DNA of 64,000 nucleotides from Streptomyces thinghirensis (GCA_021502835.1 JAKFGP010000008.1:248001-312000); one strand, 5' to 3'; positions 1-9,740 are shown, counted from the stretch's first letter. Numbers and translations: made by a program. Notes: generated by a model from the sequence alone, not told the origin.

Positions 1-419
1 TCTCCCGGAGGGTCTGGCGCTTGTCGTACTCCTTCTTGCCGCGCGCCAGCGCCGATCTCGACCTTGGCCCGGCCGTCCTTGAAGTACAGCGCCAGGGGAA
101 CGATCGTGTGACCGGTCTCCTGGGACTTCGCCTCCAGCTTGTCGATCTCCACGCGGTGCAGCAGCAGCTTCCGCTTGCGGCGGGCGCTGTGGTTGGTCCA
201 GGTGCCCTGGCTGTACTCGGGCACGTGCACGTTGTGCAGCCACGCCTCGTGTCCGTCCAGCTGCACGAAGCCGTCGGCCAGCGAGGCCCGTCCCTGGCGC
301 AGCGACTTCACCTCGGTCCCGGACAGGACCAGGCCGGCCTCGTAAGTGTCGAGGATCTGGTAGTCGTGCCGCGCCTTCTTGTTCTGCGCGATCAGCTTGC
401 GCCCTTTTTCCTTAGCCAT
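1..419 (-). CDS. smpB: SsrA-binding protein SmpB (3' end outside window)
   Basis: SmpB binds tmRNA and delivers it to stalled ribosomes for trans-translation. The reading from the ATG at 419 begins [20 protein letters not shown] and continues through a beta-barrel core that includes the stretches [14 protein letters not shown] and [13 protein letters not shown], all typical of the family. A single extra base near 50-55 breaks the frame. Beyond it, the expected basic tail ([15 protein letters not shown]) is readable in the next frame up to the window edge. About 140 of the usual roughly 160 residues are present, and the stop codon lies outside. It sits 46 bp downstream of the S41 protease on the same strand. 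Family assignment is certain; the truncation is only the window edge. Confidence 0.95.
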   Translation of the reverse strand, partial: MAKEKGRKLIAQNKKARHDYQILDTYEAGLVLSGTEVKSLRQGRASLADGFVQLDGHEAWLHNVHVPEYSQGTWTNHSARRKRKLLLHRVEIDKLEAKSQETGHTIVPLALYFKDGRAKVEIGAGARQEGVRQAPDPPG

Positions 420-465
420 AGTGCCGCCCATTTTCGCACTACGGAGGGGGTCCGCGGAAAGCCGA

Positions 466-1654
466 TTACGCGGCCGGTCCCAGCCCGCTCAGCACCGTCC
501 GGGCCCGTTCCAGGGCGGCCGGGTCGGTCGGGTCGGTCTCCAGGTCGGGCGTGATGCCCGTGCCGTCGACGCCGCGGCCCGAGGGAGTGCGGTAGTGCCC
601 GACGGTCAGCTCGGCCACCGAGCCGCCGGGCAGCCGGCTCGGCATCTGCACCGAGCCCTTGCCGAAGGTGCGCGAGCCCAGGACGACCGCCCGTCCGCGG
701 TCCTGGAGGGCTCCGGTGAGGAGTTCGGCAGCGCTCATGGTGCCGCCGTCGACGAGCGCCACCAGGGGTCTGGTGGTGTCGCCGCCGGGTTCGGCGTGCA
801 GGGCCCGCTGGTCGCCGTCGACGTCGTACGTGGCGACCAGGCCGCCGTCGAGGAAGGCGGAGGCGGCGGTGACGGCCTCGGCGACCAGGCCGCCGGAGTT
901 GCCGCGCAGGTCGAGGACGACCCCGGCGCCGGACGGCAGCCGCTCCACGGCGCCGCGCACCTGTTCGCCGACGCCTTTGGTGAAGGAGAGGACCTTGACG
1001 ACCGTGACGCCCCCCGGCGAGCGTGCGCACGGTCACGGGGTCCGTGGAGAGCCTGGCCCGGCGTACGGTCTCGGTACACGCGTGCGTGCCGCGTTCCAGG
1101 CCGAGCCGGACGGCGGTCCCGGCGGGCGCCTGCTCGGCGTCGCCGCGCAGTATCGAGACGACCTCCGTGACGGGGCGCCCGTCGACCCGCTCACCGTCGA
1201 CGCTGCGCAGCCGGTCGCCCTCGCGGATCCCGGCGCCGGCGGCGGGCGAGCCGGAGCGCACCTTGGTGACCTCGATGCGGCCGTCGCGCTCGCGGCGGGC
1301 GGAGAGTCCGACGCCGGTGTACCGGCCGTCGAGGGCGTCCTCCAACTCCTCGTACTCGCCCCGGGAGTAGACGGCGCCCCACGCGGTCCCCGCTGCGGCT
1401 GACGGCGCGCTCGGCGGCCTCCTCAGGGGACTTGCCGTCGGCCATCGCCTCGGCGGCCGCCCGCGCGACGTCGGCGTGTTGGGGGGCCGACCCTGCTGAC
1501 CGGCCACCGGCGTCGTGTCGGGCGCCGGCTTCCGGTCGGCCTCGGGGAACGAGCCGGTGGCCGCGCCGGCGATGAGCACGCTCGCGAACACCAAGGTCAG
1601 GGCGGCCCCGTGGCGTGCGCGACGGGGCTGACAGAACAGGTCACGACCTGACAT
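466..1654 (-). CDS. S41-family carboxy-terminal processing protease (PDZ)
   Basis: This is a secreted or membrane-anchored serine protease that cleaves C-terminal tails of envelope proteins. The start at 1654 gives a basic N-terminus ([12 protein letters not shown]) followed by one hydrophobic segment ([13 protein letters not shown]), a signal peptide or anchor. A PDZ domain follows ([12 protein letters not shown], then [19 protein letters not shown]). The peptidase core contains [12 protein letters not shown], the catalytic serine in [10 protein letters not shown] and the lysine in [10 protein letters not shown], so the Ser-Lys dyad is intact. The frame changes near 1485, 1395 and 1020; the product is about 390 aa once repaired. 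A strong hairpin separates it from ftsX upstream. The association of a Ctp-type protease with FtsEX suggests, but does not prove, a role in wall remodelling. Confidence 0.9.
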
Positions 1655-1676
1655 GCCGGTGAGTCTAGGACGACGC

Positions 1677-1714
1677 AAGAGGGCCGCACGGTCGCTTGAC
1701 CGTTCGGCCCTCTT
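1677..1714. terminator. hairpin terminator between ftsX and the S41 protease
   Basis: Two 17-base arms (1677-1693 and 1698-1714) pair with a single mismatch around a 4-base loop. The hairpin lies 9 bases past the ftsX stop and about 20 bases before the protease start. It probably ends the ftsEX transcript and lets the protease-smpB pair be controlled separately. Confidence 0.75.
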
Positions 1715-1722
1715 GGTATGTG

Positions 1723-2641
1723 TCACACCTTCAGGTACGTGCGCAGCGCGAAGAACGCGGCCAGCGCTGGCATCAGCAGGCTGGTGGCCAGGATGAGCGG
1801 AAGCTTCGTCAGCGGGGCGTCCCAACCGATGAAGTCGATCAGGGCCAGCTTGTCGGCCAGGGCGAGTCCGTGGTCGATGATGAAGTACCGCGCGGTCACC
1901 AGGAAGCCGCAGGCGACCGCGCCGCCGATGAGACCGGCGACCGCCGCCTCCATGATGAACGGCGCCTGGATGTAGAAGCCCGAGGCGCCGACCAGCCCGC
2001 ATGATGCCGGTCTCGCGCCGTCGGCTGAACGCCGAGACGCGCACCGTGTTGACGATCAGCATGAGCGCGACGACCAGCATGAGCGCCATCACCGCGCGTG
2101 CCGCCCAGTTCATGCCGTTGAGGAGCTCGAAGAGATTGTCCAGGGTCGCGCGCTGGTCCGCGACGGACTGCACGCCGTCCCGGCCGTCGAAGGCGGTCGC
2201 GATGACCTGGTACTTCTCCGGGTCCTTCAGCTTGATCCAGTGCGACTCCTGCATCTGGTCCGGCGTGAGCGAACTGGCCAGCGGCGAGTCGCCGAACTGG
2301 TCCTTGTAGTGCTTGTACGCCTCGTCCTGCGACTCGTACGTCACCTTCTCCACGACCGACAGCTCTTCGAGGTCGGCGAGGATCTGCTTCTTCTGGTCCT
2401 CGGTCACCGCGCCCTTGGCACAGGCGGGATCGGACTTCGCGTCCGCTCTTGTTGCAGAGGTAGACGGTGACGTTGACCTTGTCGTACCAGTAGCCCTTCA
2501 TGGTGTTGACCTGGTCGCTCATCAGCAGCGAACCACCGAACAGGGCCAGGGACAGGGCGACGGAGACGATGACGGCGAAGGTCATCGTCAGATTGCGGCG
2601 AAGACCGACACCGATCTCCGGAGCACGAACTGGGCGCGCAT
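1723..2641 (-). CDS. ftsX: cell division ABC transporter permease FtsX
   Basis: FtsX is the membrane half of the FtsEX complex, which couples ATP hydrolysis by FtsE to activation of peptidoglycan hydrolases at the division site. The start at 2641 reads MRAQFVL. The first membrane helix (VIVSVALSLALFGGSLLM) follows, then a large extracellular domain (about residues 50-170, with NTMKGYWYDKVNVTVYLC near its start) and three further helices near the C-terminus, ending in FALRTYLKV. The length of about 305 aa after repair is normal. Frame breaks occur near 2620, 2440 and 2000. The gene follows ftsE by 32 bp in the conserved ftsE-ftsX order and is closed by a hairpin terminator. Confidence 0.95.
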
Positions 2642-2673
2642 GGCGTCTCGTTAAGCCTTTCCGTTCCTCGTCG

Positions 2674-3364
2674 TCAGTGCTGGTAGCCGTAGACGCCGCG
2701 CGCCTGGTCGCGGACGAGGCGGCCCTTCTCCAGCTCGATGACGCGCTTGCGCATCTGGTCCACGATGTTCTGGTCGTGGGTGGCCATGATCACGGTGGTG
2801 CCCGTCCGGTTGATGCGGTCGAGCAGCTTCATGATGCCGACGGAGGTCTGCGGGTCGAGGTTGCCGGTGGGCTCGTCCGCGATCGGCAGCTTGGGCCGGT
2901 TGACGAACGCGCGCGCGATGGCGACGCGCTGCTGCTCACCGCCGGACAGCTCACCGGGCCTGCGGTCCTCCTTGCCCGCCGAGCCCGACGAGGTCGAGCA
3001 CCTGCGGCGCGGACTTGCGGATCTCGCCGCGGGACTTGCCGATGACCTCCTGGGCGAAGGCGACGTTCTCGCCGACCGTCTTGTTCGGCAGCAGGCGGAA
3101 GTCCTGGAACACCGTCCCCAGCTGGCGCCGCATCTGCGGCACCTTCCAGTTGGACAGGCGGGCGAGGTCCTTGCCCAGAACGTGCACCTGTCCGTGGCTG
3201 CACCGCTCCTCGCGGAGGACCAGCCGCAGGAAGGTGGACTTTCCGGAGCCGGAGGACCCCACGAGGAAGACGAACTCACCCTTCTCGACCTCCAGGGAGA
3301 CATCCCTGAGAGCTGGGTGGTTCTGTTTGGGGTAGACCTTGGAGACGTTGTCGAATCGGATCAC
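2674..3364 (-). CDS. ftsE: cell division ATP-binding protein FtsE
   Basis: FtsE is the cytoplasmic ATPase partner of FtsX. The GTG at 3364 is chosen because it gives the conserved start [14 protein letters not shown]; an in-frame ATG at 3406 would add 14 residues that do not look conserved. Walker A is GSSGSGKST (about residues 36-44), the Q-loop region is [14 protein letters not shown], the signature is LSGGEQQ and Walker B is [12 protein letters not shown], followed by the H-loop MATHD. One frame break near 2980 falls between the Q-loop helix and the signature. Length is about 230 aa, as expected. It is the first gene of the ftsEX unit. Confidence 0.95.
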
Positions 3365-3581
3365 GGATGCACCACGGGTCGCCGGGGAGTAGATGTGCGT
3401 GACCATACGCGAACCGGGGAGCCGACCGCAGTCACCGGTCGGGGTTGCGTATCAGTTGCGCGTTTTGTCCCTGGAGCGAGGGCGCGCGGGGTCCCCCGGA
3501 ACCTGGCACAGTGGAAGGGGGAACGTTCGCGTCGGTGCGGGCGTTGTCCTGACGGGAGCCGGCGGCAAGGAGGGTGAGCGC

Positions 3582-3775
3582 ATGACGTACGACCGGTTGG
3601 TGTGCGCTAACTGCGCGGCGCCCGTGAGCGAGGGCAGGGTGCCCGGTGTGCCGGGCGAACCGCGAGCGGCTGCAGCAGGGGAACTTCTTCGCGGGGCTGA
3701 ACCCGATGACGCCTGATCGCGCTGCTGGCGGTGCTGGTCGCGGCGGTGGCCCTACTGGCCCACCAGACCGCCTGA
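3582..3775 (+). CDS. small zinc-ribbon single-pass membrane protein
   Basis: The ATG at 3582 has a strong ribosome-binding site AAGGAGG at 3567-3573. Corrected for one extra base near 3640 and one near 3712, it encodes about 63 residues. The N-terminus MTYDRLVCANC starts a four-cysteine knuckle (CANC, then CPVC after repair), followed by ANRERLQQGNFFAGLNP and a single hydrophobic helix (LIALLAVLVAAVALLAH) ending in QTA. A metal-binding cytoplasmic head with one membrane anchor is therefore likely. I do not recognise a named family. It lies between ftsE and the sortase substrate on the opposite strand to both and is closed by a hairpin at 3818-3855. Confidence 0.65.
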
Positions 3776-3817
3776 CACCCGCGGAGGGCCCTGCGGGCCC
3801 CCGGGACACGGCCACGG

Positions 3818-3855
3818 AAGGGGCCCGGAGCGCGATGTGCGCTCCGGGGCCCCCT
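3818..3855. terminator. bidirectional hairpin terminator
   Basis: A GC-rich inverted repeat (left arm from 3818, right arm ending 3855, core GGGCCCGGAGCGC pairing with GCGCTCCGGGGCCC) lies between the convergent zinc-ribbon gene and the surface-protein gene. Confidence 0.7.
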
Positions 3856-3903
3856 TCGTCGCGATGCGGGCCGCGTACGCGGTGCGTACGCGTACGGCTA
3901 CCG

Positions 3904-4603
3904 TCAGGCAGCCGCGCATGATTGTTCATCAGTCGCGGCAGGAAGCGGAAGCCGATACCGCCGGCGATCATCGTGGCGGCGCCGACCAGCAGGAACGTGG
4001 TCTCCGCGGCGCCGGTCTCCGGCCAGCTCGTCACCGCTGCCCTGGGCGGCGGTGTCGGAAGGCCTGGGCCTCTTCGCCGGTGTCGGTCAGGGCCGAGGAA
4101 CCCTCTTCCTGGGCGACGTTGTCGTTGCTGCCGCCGTCGGGGTCGGTGTTGTTGCCACCGTTGCCGCCGTTGTCCCCGCCGTTACCCGGGTCCGTCGGGT
4201 CGGACGGGGTCCGTCCGGGTCGCTCGGGTCCGTGGTGCCGGGGTCCGTGGGCTCCGGGTCCGTCGTGCCCGGGTCCGTGAGCTCCGGGTCCGTCGTACCG
4301 GGGTCCGTGGGCTCCGGGTCCGTCGTGCCCGGGTCCGTGGGCTCGGGTCCGTCGTACCCGGATCCGTGGGCTCCAGGGTCCGTCGGGTTCCGGGTCCATC
4401 GGGATGTCGGTGGGCGGGTCCGTCGACTCACTCGTCGTCGCCGCCGACGCTCACGCCGAGGTCGACGTTGGTGTCGCCGACACCCGCGCTCACGCCGATG
4501 TCGAGCGCCGAAGCGGCGCCCGCGGCAGTCGGGAGGCGCCGGCCGCGATCACTGCGCCGGCCGCTATGCGCTTGTCGACACGGATGCGCGTCTTCTTCGT
4601 CAT
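3904..4603 (-). CDS. sortase-anchored surface protein with Thr/Pro/Asp repeats
   Basis: The ATG at 4603 gives MTKKTRIRVDKRIAAGAVIA, a typical signal peptide start. After it come a short mature region (DIGVSAGVGDTNVDLGVSV), then tandem 10-residue repeats of the type EPTDPGTTDP, then an Asn/Gly/Asp-rich stretch. The C-terminus carries LTDTG and, after repair of an extra base near 4020, ELAETGA, followed by a hydrophobic helix (TTFLLVGAATMIAGGIGF) and a short tail. LAxTG is the class E sortase motif used by Streptomyces, so covalent attachment to peptidoglycan is likely. Frame breaks fall near 4530, 4385, 4345, 4065 and 4020. The stop at 3904-3906 assumes one more lost base; uncorrected, the frame runs on. 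Function beyond wall display is unknown. Confidence 0.75.
4230..4395 (-). repeat. 30-bp tandem repeats in the surface-protein gene
   Basis: About five copies of a 30-bp unit lie head to tail; each encodes a variant of EPTDPGTTDP on the minus strand. Copy number should be considered unreliable because such repeats collapse easily in assembly. Such rigid Pro/Thr-rich spacers commonly hold a wall-anchored domain away from the surface. Confidence 0.85.
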
Positions 4604-4871
4604 GTAGTTGCTACCCCCAGTAGCCGATTAGTCAGTGAGGCCGCACTCGGGGGCCGTGATCAACGGGAGGGTAGCTGCGTACTGAGAGATCCCCCGGTTC
4701 ACATGCGCCCCCAGAAATACGCATGCCGCGCCTCACCCTTACGAATGTTCAAAGCAACGTCAAGGCCGTTGCGTACGCGATGTCCAGGTAAGGGACGTAT
4801 GCCGGACACAAAGGGTGTGAGTGTGATGTAAAACCCAGACATCACCGGCGAACAAGGGGCCAGACAAAAGA

Positions 4872-4900
4872 GCAACCGCCGCCCGAAGGACGGCAGTTGC
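4872..4900 (-). terminator. rho-independent terminator of prfB
   Basis: Arms at 4872-4881 and 4891-4900 pair, with one mismatch, around a 9-base loop. On the minus strand they are followed by a T-rich run. The hairpin begins 33 bases after the prfB stop. Confidence 0.7.
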
Positions 4901-4932
4901 CTTGTCGACAAAGCGGCGTTCCCGCTTTCGCG

Positions 4933-5448
4933 CTACTTCTCCTGCTGCTTGCGCCAGCGAATGCCGGCCTCCAGGAAACCGTCGATCTCGCCGTTGAACA
5001 CGGCCTCGGGGTTTCCCACTTCGTGCTCGGTGCGCAGGTCCTTGACCATCTGGTGCGGGTGCAGCACGTACGAACGCATCCTGGTTGCCCCAGGAGTTGC
5101 CACCGTCGCCCTCGAGGGCGTCCATCTTGGCCTGCTCCTCCTGGCGGCGCCGCTCCAGGAGCTTGGCCTGGAGGACGTTCATGGCGGTGGCCTTGTTCTG
5201 GATCTGGGAGCGCTCGTTCTGGCGGGGGCCACGATGCCGGTGGGGAGGTGGGTGAGCCGCACCGCGGGTCGGTGGTGTTCACGCCCTGGCCGCCGGGACC
5301 GGACGAGCGGTACACGTCCACCCGCAGCTCGGACTCGTCGATCTCGATGTGGTCGGTCTGCTCGACCACGGGGAGGATCTCGACACCCGCGAAGGAGGTC
5401 TGGCGGCGCCCCTGGTTGTCGAACGGCGAGATGCGCACCAGGCGGTGC
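4933..5448 (-). CDS. prfB: peptide chain release factor 2, C-terminal part only (prfB)
   Basis: Release factor 2 hydrolyses peptidyl-tRNA at UGA and UAA stop codons. What is present begins at [20 protein letters not shown] and includes the catalytic GGQ loop ([12 protein letters not shown]) and the C-terminal end IRWRKQQEK. Frame breaks fall near 5265, 5230 and 5085. Roughly the first 200 residues of a protein normally about 368 aa long are missing: upstream of 5448 the sequence abruptly stops resembling prfB or any Streptomyces DNA. Loss of prfB would be lethal, so a true truncation is unlikely, and I infer that the 5' part was lost to a chimeric join. Confidence 0.9.
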
Positions 5449-6200
5449 TGTCGACAGGTTCGTGGGCCTTTGTTGTTTGTGTTCTGGCGGGAGGCGGTGT
5501 CGACTTCGGACCTGCCGGCACCTCATCGGTGGGCGTCTCTGGGCGTCTCGTCTTGCGGCCGCTGCTGCTCCATTCGTACCGGTGTGGTGTGCTTTAGCTT
5601 TCTAAACGATCGGCATGCACCGTACCAACCTCGTACGAATGTTGACGTGGCACTAAGAAGAAGGGGAAAAGGGGGGGGGGGGGAAAAAAGAAGGAAAAGA
5701 AAAAAAAAAAAAGCCACCTGCCTTCCTGCACATATACCACAAAGAAAGTTTTTTGTTTTAAAGAAAAAAACCTGCTGTAGGCAAACTGTATGCCTTTGCA
5801 GCAGCATGGCCTCTGTTCCTTTCTTTATTATAAAAGTAAATATTTTCTTCTCAGCTGTACTTCTCTCAGAAAAAACTTTAGCATTAATAGTGCTGCAGGA
5901 CCTGTGCCACGCTGTTTTAAAGTAGAGAAGAAACGTGTGCTGGCTGCTGCATGGCTTCTGGACTGTTCCAAGACAACACAGCGCCTTCTGTTTGCGCTGA
6001 CTTCTCCCCTCGCTGCCAGGAACCGCGGGCGACATCATCGCTCCCATATTAAAGAACTGCTTCTTCCGTCTCCGGCTGTTTCCCGCACATCCGCGCGCTT
6101 TCCATCGCTGCAGCCGGCCTTCCGCACCGAGCCGCCTTTATTGACAGCGACCCCGCTTCCCACCCGGCACCTCACAGAAAGCAACACCGAGATTCCACGT
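5449..6200. other. foreign AT-rich, eukaryote-like DNA (probable chimera)
   Basis: The segment contrasts sharply with everything else in the window. It contains a run of 13 or so G, long A-rich purine tracts (about 5690-5715), and T-rich stretches such as TTCCTTTCTTTATTATAAAA. Stop codons are frequent in all frames, and there is no codon bias or ribosome-binding site. From about 6000 to 6180 it becomes more CpG-rich while still not resembling coding DNA. The left join is sharp at about 5448, beside the palindrome CTGTCGACAG (5448-5457). The right join is somewhere between 6180 and 6240. The composition recalls vertebrate genomic DNA, but I cannot identify the source. The short open frames in it are not credible genes. 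Confidence 0.8.
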
Positions 6201-6224
6201 ATCGCAAAGTACCACCCTCGTCAC

Positions 6225-7414
6225 CGCCCGTGTAGCCACGACCGGCGCCGATCGCCTGCCACCAGAACGTCGCGCCCGCCCCAGCGCCAGCGGCGGCGCC
6301 GCGCGGCTGCGCGGTGCGGGCCCAACCGGGCGCCCAGGGGCGCCGGACGCCCGCGGGGCCGGGCGGGTGCGCGGGCGCCGCCGGCCAGCTCGTCGGGGGC
6401 CGGCGCACGCGCATGGAGGTGTGCGTGTCGCGGTTGGAGTCGGCCGGCTTGGCCCCCGGCACGAGGGGCACCGCTCCCCGGCGTCGTACCGGCTCCCGCG
6501 GGCGCGGCCGAGCGACGGCGGCTCCTCAGGCGCGTCCTCCTCCTGCTCCGCGTCGGGCTCGTCCACGTCCGGGCCCATCCCGGCCAGCATCGGCAGCAGC
6601 TCGCGCAGCCGGGCGCTCTAGCTCGGAGGCGCGCAGCCGGGAGGCCGGCGCCTTGGCCAGGCACTGCACGAGCAGCTGCCACAGCTCGTCGGGGATGCCG
6701 GGGGAGGGGGACGACGCGTTCGGTCACATGGCGGCGCAGCACCGCGCCGGGATGGCCGCCGCCGAACGGCGTGAAGCCCGCCAGCAGCTCGTACAGGACC
6801 GTGGCCAGCGCGTAGATGTCCACCGCCGCGCGCGGGGCAGGCCCTCGACGATCTCCGGCGCCAGCTAGTCCGGCGTGCCGATGATCTTCGTGGCGCGGGT
6901 GTCGCCGCGGGGTGTCGATGAGCTTGGCCACCCCGGGGGTCCGTCAGGAGGGCCCGGGTGCGAGCCGCCGGGGCCGAGCAGGCCCTCATGTCGAGCAGCA
7001 CGTTCTCCGGAGCTTGACGTCGCGGTGCACGATCCCGGCGGCGTGCGCGGCGGCCAGGCCGTCGGCGACGTCGGCGACGACCGCCACGCGCGGCCGCGGG
7101 AGCCAGCCGCCGCTCCCGGTCGAGGGCGGGGTGCGCAGATCCGTGCCGCGGACCGGGTCCATGACCAGGGCGAGATTGTTGCCGTCGACCACCGGGTCGC
7201 GCACGGAGACGACGTGGGGGTGCTCCAGGCCGAGCCGGGCGGTGCGCTTTCTCCACAAGCGCGAGGTTCAGGGCCTGGTCGGACGCCGGGTCCTCCCGCC
7301 GCAGCTTGATCGCGACGGGTCCCTCGGGACCCTCGCCCAGCTCACACCGATGCCGGCACTGCCCCGACCGAGGATCTGGTGGGCGGTGTACCGGCTGCCG
7401 ATCTTCCGTGCCAA
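6225..7414 (-). CDS. serine/threonine protein kinase (first of two)
   Basis: This is a Hanks-type kinase. A TTG at 7414 gives LARKIGSRYTAHQILGRGS, the canonical start of this group, with GGAG a few bases upstream. Recognisable pieces follow in shifting frames: the ATP-lysine region (PVAIKLRRED), the hinge (NNLALVMDPVRGTDL), the catalytic loop HAAGIVHRDVK, then VAKLIDTPRR, and AAVDIYALATVLYELLAGFTPFGGG from lobe two. After about 300 residues come a Pro/acidic linker (DVDEPDAEQEEDAPEEP) and a possible membrane segment. At least eight indels are needed, and the 3' end runs into the foreign segment, so the true stop is unknown; 6225 is approximate. It lies 143 bp downstream of the second kinase on the same strand. 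Confidence 0.8.
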
Positions 7415-7557
7415 AGGCTGCTCCTACCGACGCGTGTTGCGCTAAAGGGTACGCGTCGGGGAGCCAACCTTCACAGCGGAGGCGGAAATCACCCGCCGGA
7501 TGTCGACAAATCTACAGACTCGTCGTCGGATTCGGCGAGAACGCGCTCCACCGGCGA

Positions 7558-9298
7558 CTAGTTGCCGGTCGAGGTCCCGCCGCCCGAGCCGCTGCCGCCG
7601 CCCAGGTCGCCGATCAGTCCGTCACGGTGGTGAACCAGTCGCTTGAGCTGCTCCCAGTAGCCCTTGCCGTGGCGATCCAGTCCACTGCGGGGGCTCAGCT
7701 CCCAGATGAGCCAGCCGGCCACGAACATGATGACGAGCGTGAACAGGCATCCCCCGGGGCAGCCGAGCCCAGGGATCCGCATCGGGTTGGCGCCGCGCTG
7801 CGCGCGGCGGCCTGGGCTCCGCACCGAGGGCGGCTGGGGCTCCGGGCGTGGGCGGCGGGGCGTACCGCTGCGGCTGGGGCCGGGGCGGCTGCTGAGGCTG
7901 CGGGGTGGCGTACCGCTGCGGCTGTTGCTGCTGCGGATAGCCGTAAGCCGGGCTGCTGGGGCGGCGGGCCCTGGGGAGCCTGGCGGGGCTGCTGCTGCGG
8001 GTGGGAGACCTGCCGCTGGGGGCGGCGGCGCGAGCGGGTCCTGGTTCGGGTCGAGGTGACTGGACCTGCGTCTGCTCGTTGCGGTCGCGGGCGGCGCGCG
8101 GCTGGTTCTGCCAGGGGTGCGGGTCGTCGGGCCCGCCGGGCTGCCCGCCCTGGCCCTGCCCCGGTCCGCCCGGCTGTCCCGGCGGCACCGGCGGCATCAC
8201 GGCGGTCGGGTCGGCCGCGCCGCGGTTCGGGAGTACGGCGGTGGGGTCGGCGGCGCCCGAGGCGTTGCCGGTGTGCGGCAGGACGCTGGTCGCGCCGTTC
8301 GGGTCGTAGGCGCCGTTCGGGTTCTGCGGCAGGACCTGCGTCGGGTCCGCGCCGCCGGGGGCGCCCGGTGCCTGCGCGGGCGCGGGGTCGGGCGCGAGGA
8401 GCACGCCGACGTTCTCGGCGGCGCCGATCTGCGCGCTGCTCGAATGCACGCCGATGCCCTCGGCGACGACGCGCAGGCCGCGGGCGAGGTTCTCGGCACT
8501 GGGGCGCTCGTCGGGGTTCTTGCGCAGGCAGCGCTCGATGACCGTCCACAGCGGGTCGGGGACGGTGGGAGGGCGGCGCGGTTCGGCGCTCAGGTGCTGG
8601 TGCAGGACCTCCAGCGCGGAACCCCGCCGAACGGGGGCCGGCCGGTGACCAGCTCGTACAGCAGGATGCCGGCGCCGTACACGTCGACGGCGGAGGTCTG
8701 CGGGCGGCCCTCGGCGGACTCCGGCGCCAGCGTACGCGGGCGTGCCGACGAACTCGTGGGTGCGGGTGAGGCCGGGCGAGTCGGCGAGGCGGGCGATGCC
8801 GAAGTCGGTGAGCATCGGGGTGCATCTCGCCGCCGGTCTGCTTCACAAGGACGTTGGCCGGCTTCAGGTCGCGGTGGACGACGCCGTCGGCGTGGCTGGC
8901 GGCGAGCGCGTCGGCTACCTGCGCGGTGAGCAGAGCGGCGGCAACCGGGGTGAGCGGCCCGTTCTCGCGCAGGTAGCGGTGCAGGTCCGGACCGTCGATG
9001 AGATCCGCGACGAGCGCCAGCAGCTCGCCCTCGACGACCAGGTCGCGGACCCGGACGATGTTGGGGTGGGTCAAGCCGGAGCAGGGACGGAGCGCTCCGA
9101 AGGAAGCGCATCACGATGTCGGGATCGCTCGCGAGCTCCTCCCTGAGGACCTTGATCGCGACGGTCTCGCCGGGCTGTCCGGCCACGGCCGCCCTCGGCG
9201 CCCGCGGTCTCCCTACTTGACGGGCCCGCCAGACGGTGCCCGTGGCGCCGCCGGCCGAGGGGCTCCTCGAGGAGGTACTCGCTGCCTACCGGCCGCAC
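7558..9298 (-). CDS. membrane-anchored serine/threonine protein kinase (second of two)
   Basis: The GTG at 9298 opens with VRPVGSEYLLEEPLGR. The glycine loop is disrupted by indels, then the reading recovers: ETVAIKVLREELASDPDIVM (ATP lysine), LALVADLIDGPDLHRYLREN, DGVVHRDLKPANVLVK (catalytic Asp), MLTDFGIARL (metal-binding Asp), AVDVYGAGILLYELVTGRPP. After the kinase domain (about 270 aa) there is a roughly 200-residue linker rich in Pro, Gly and Gln. One membrane helix follows (CLFTLVIMFVAGWLIWEL), then a short tail ending GGGTSTGN. Frame breaks lie near 9260, 9200, 9090, 8820, 8730, 8620, 8060 and 7950. No PASTA repeats are visible, unlike PknB. Together with the adjacent FHA protein it may form a phospho-signalling pair. 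Confidence 0.88.
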
Positions 9299-9740
9299 GT
9301 CATGCGCTCCCTGTTGCTTGCTGGCTGTTCCGGCCCACTTAGTGCCGCGGTCCCGGCACCGGGTTGTCGTCGTTCTGTGGGGTTCCCATTGGTCCGCAGG
9401 TCCGTCTTACGTTCCGTGTCCGGTACCCGTTCAGGTGCATGTTCGGGGAAAGACGCTCGACCCGGTCCCTTGGTTGCCGGGCCCGGACGTGACCGATCTC
9501 AAGCGGACGCCATTCGATCATCGGGACGCCACCTGTCAGGCACGCTTCGCGGGCAGAGGCGACCAATCAAGATCATTTGATGGCGGGCGGCGGGCGTGTT
9601 GTCAGTGGCAGGTGCGAGGATGCGTGCAGTACTGGCCGACGTGCTCGTGTGGCGGTGCGGAAGTCCGCGGTGGGGGACCGCGGTAGACGGCTTCTGTCCC
9701 CGGCGCGCGCGGCGCCCGCGCGAAGGGACCGCTGACGGCG
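9299..9740. other. divergent intergenic region between kinase and FHA-ATPase gene
   Basis: This 442-bp gap separates the minus-strand kinase from the plus-strand FHA/FtsK gene, so both promoters should lie here. I see no conserved coding stretch. AAGGG at 9723-9727 is a weak, rather distant ribosome-binding site for the ATG at 9741. No clear operator or riboswitch was found. Confidence 0.5.

Noticed and set aside
392..2407. A single 671-codon minus-strand frame covering the protease and part of ftsX
   Set aside because: It is a fusion of pieces from two genes created by indels; conserved protein content switches frame at known breaks and a terminator lies in the middle.
5450..5562. SalI (5450-5455) and NotI (5555-5562) sites near the left border, suggesting a cloning linker
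   Set aside because: Both are GC-rich sites expected often in Streptomyces-like DNA, and no vector sequence was recognised next to them; not enough to claim a cloning scar.
5523..6047. 174-codon minus-strand open frame inside the AT-rich segment
   Set aside because: Composition, Phe/Leu homopolymers and lack of ribosome-binding site show it is chance coding in foreign DNA; it also spans homopolymer runs.
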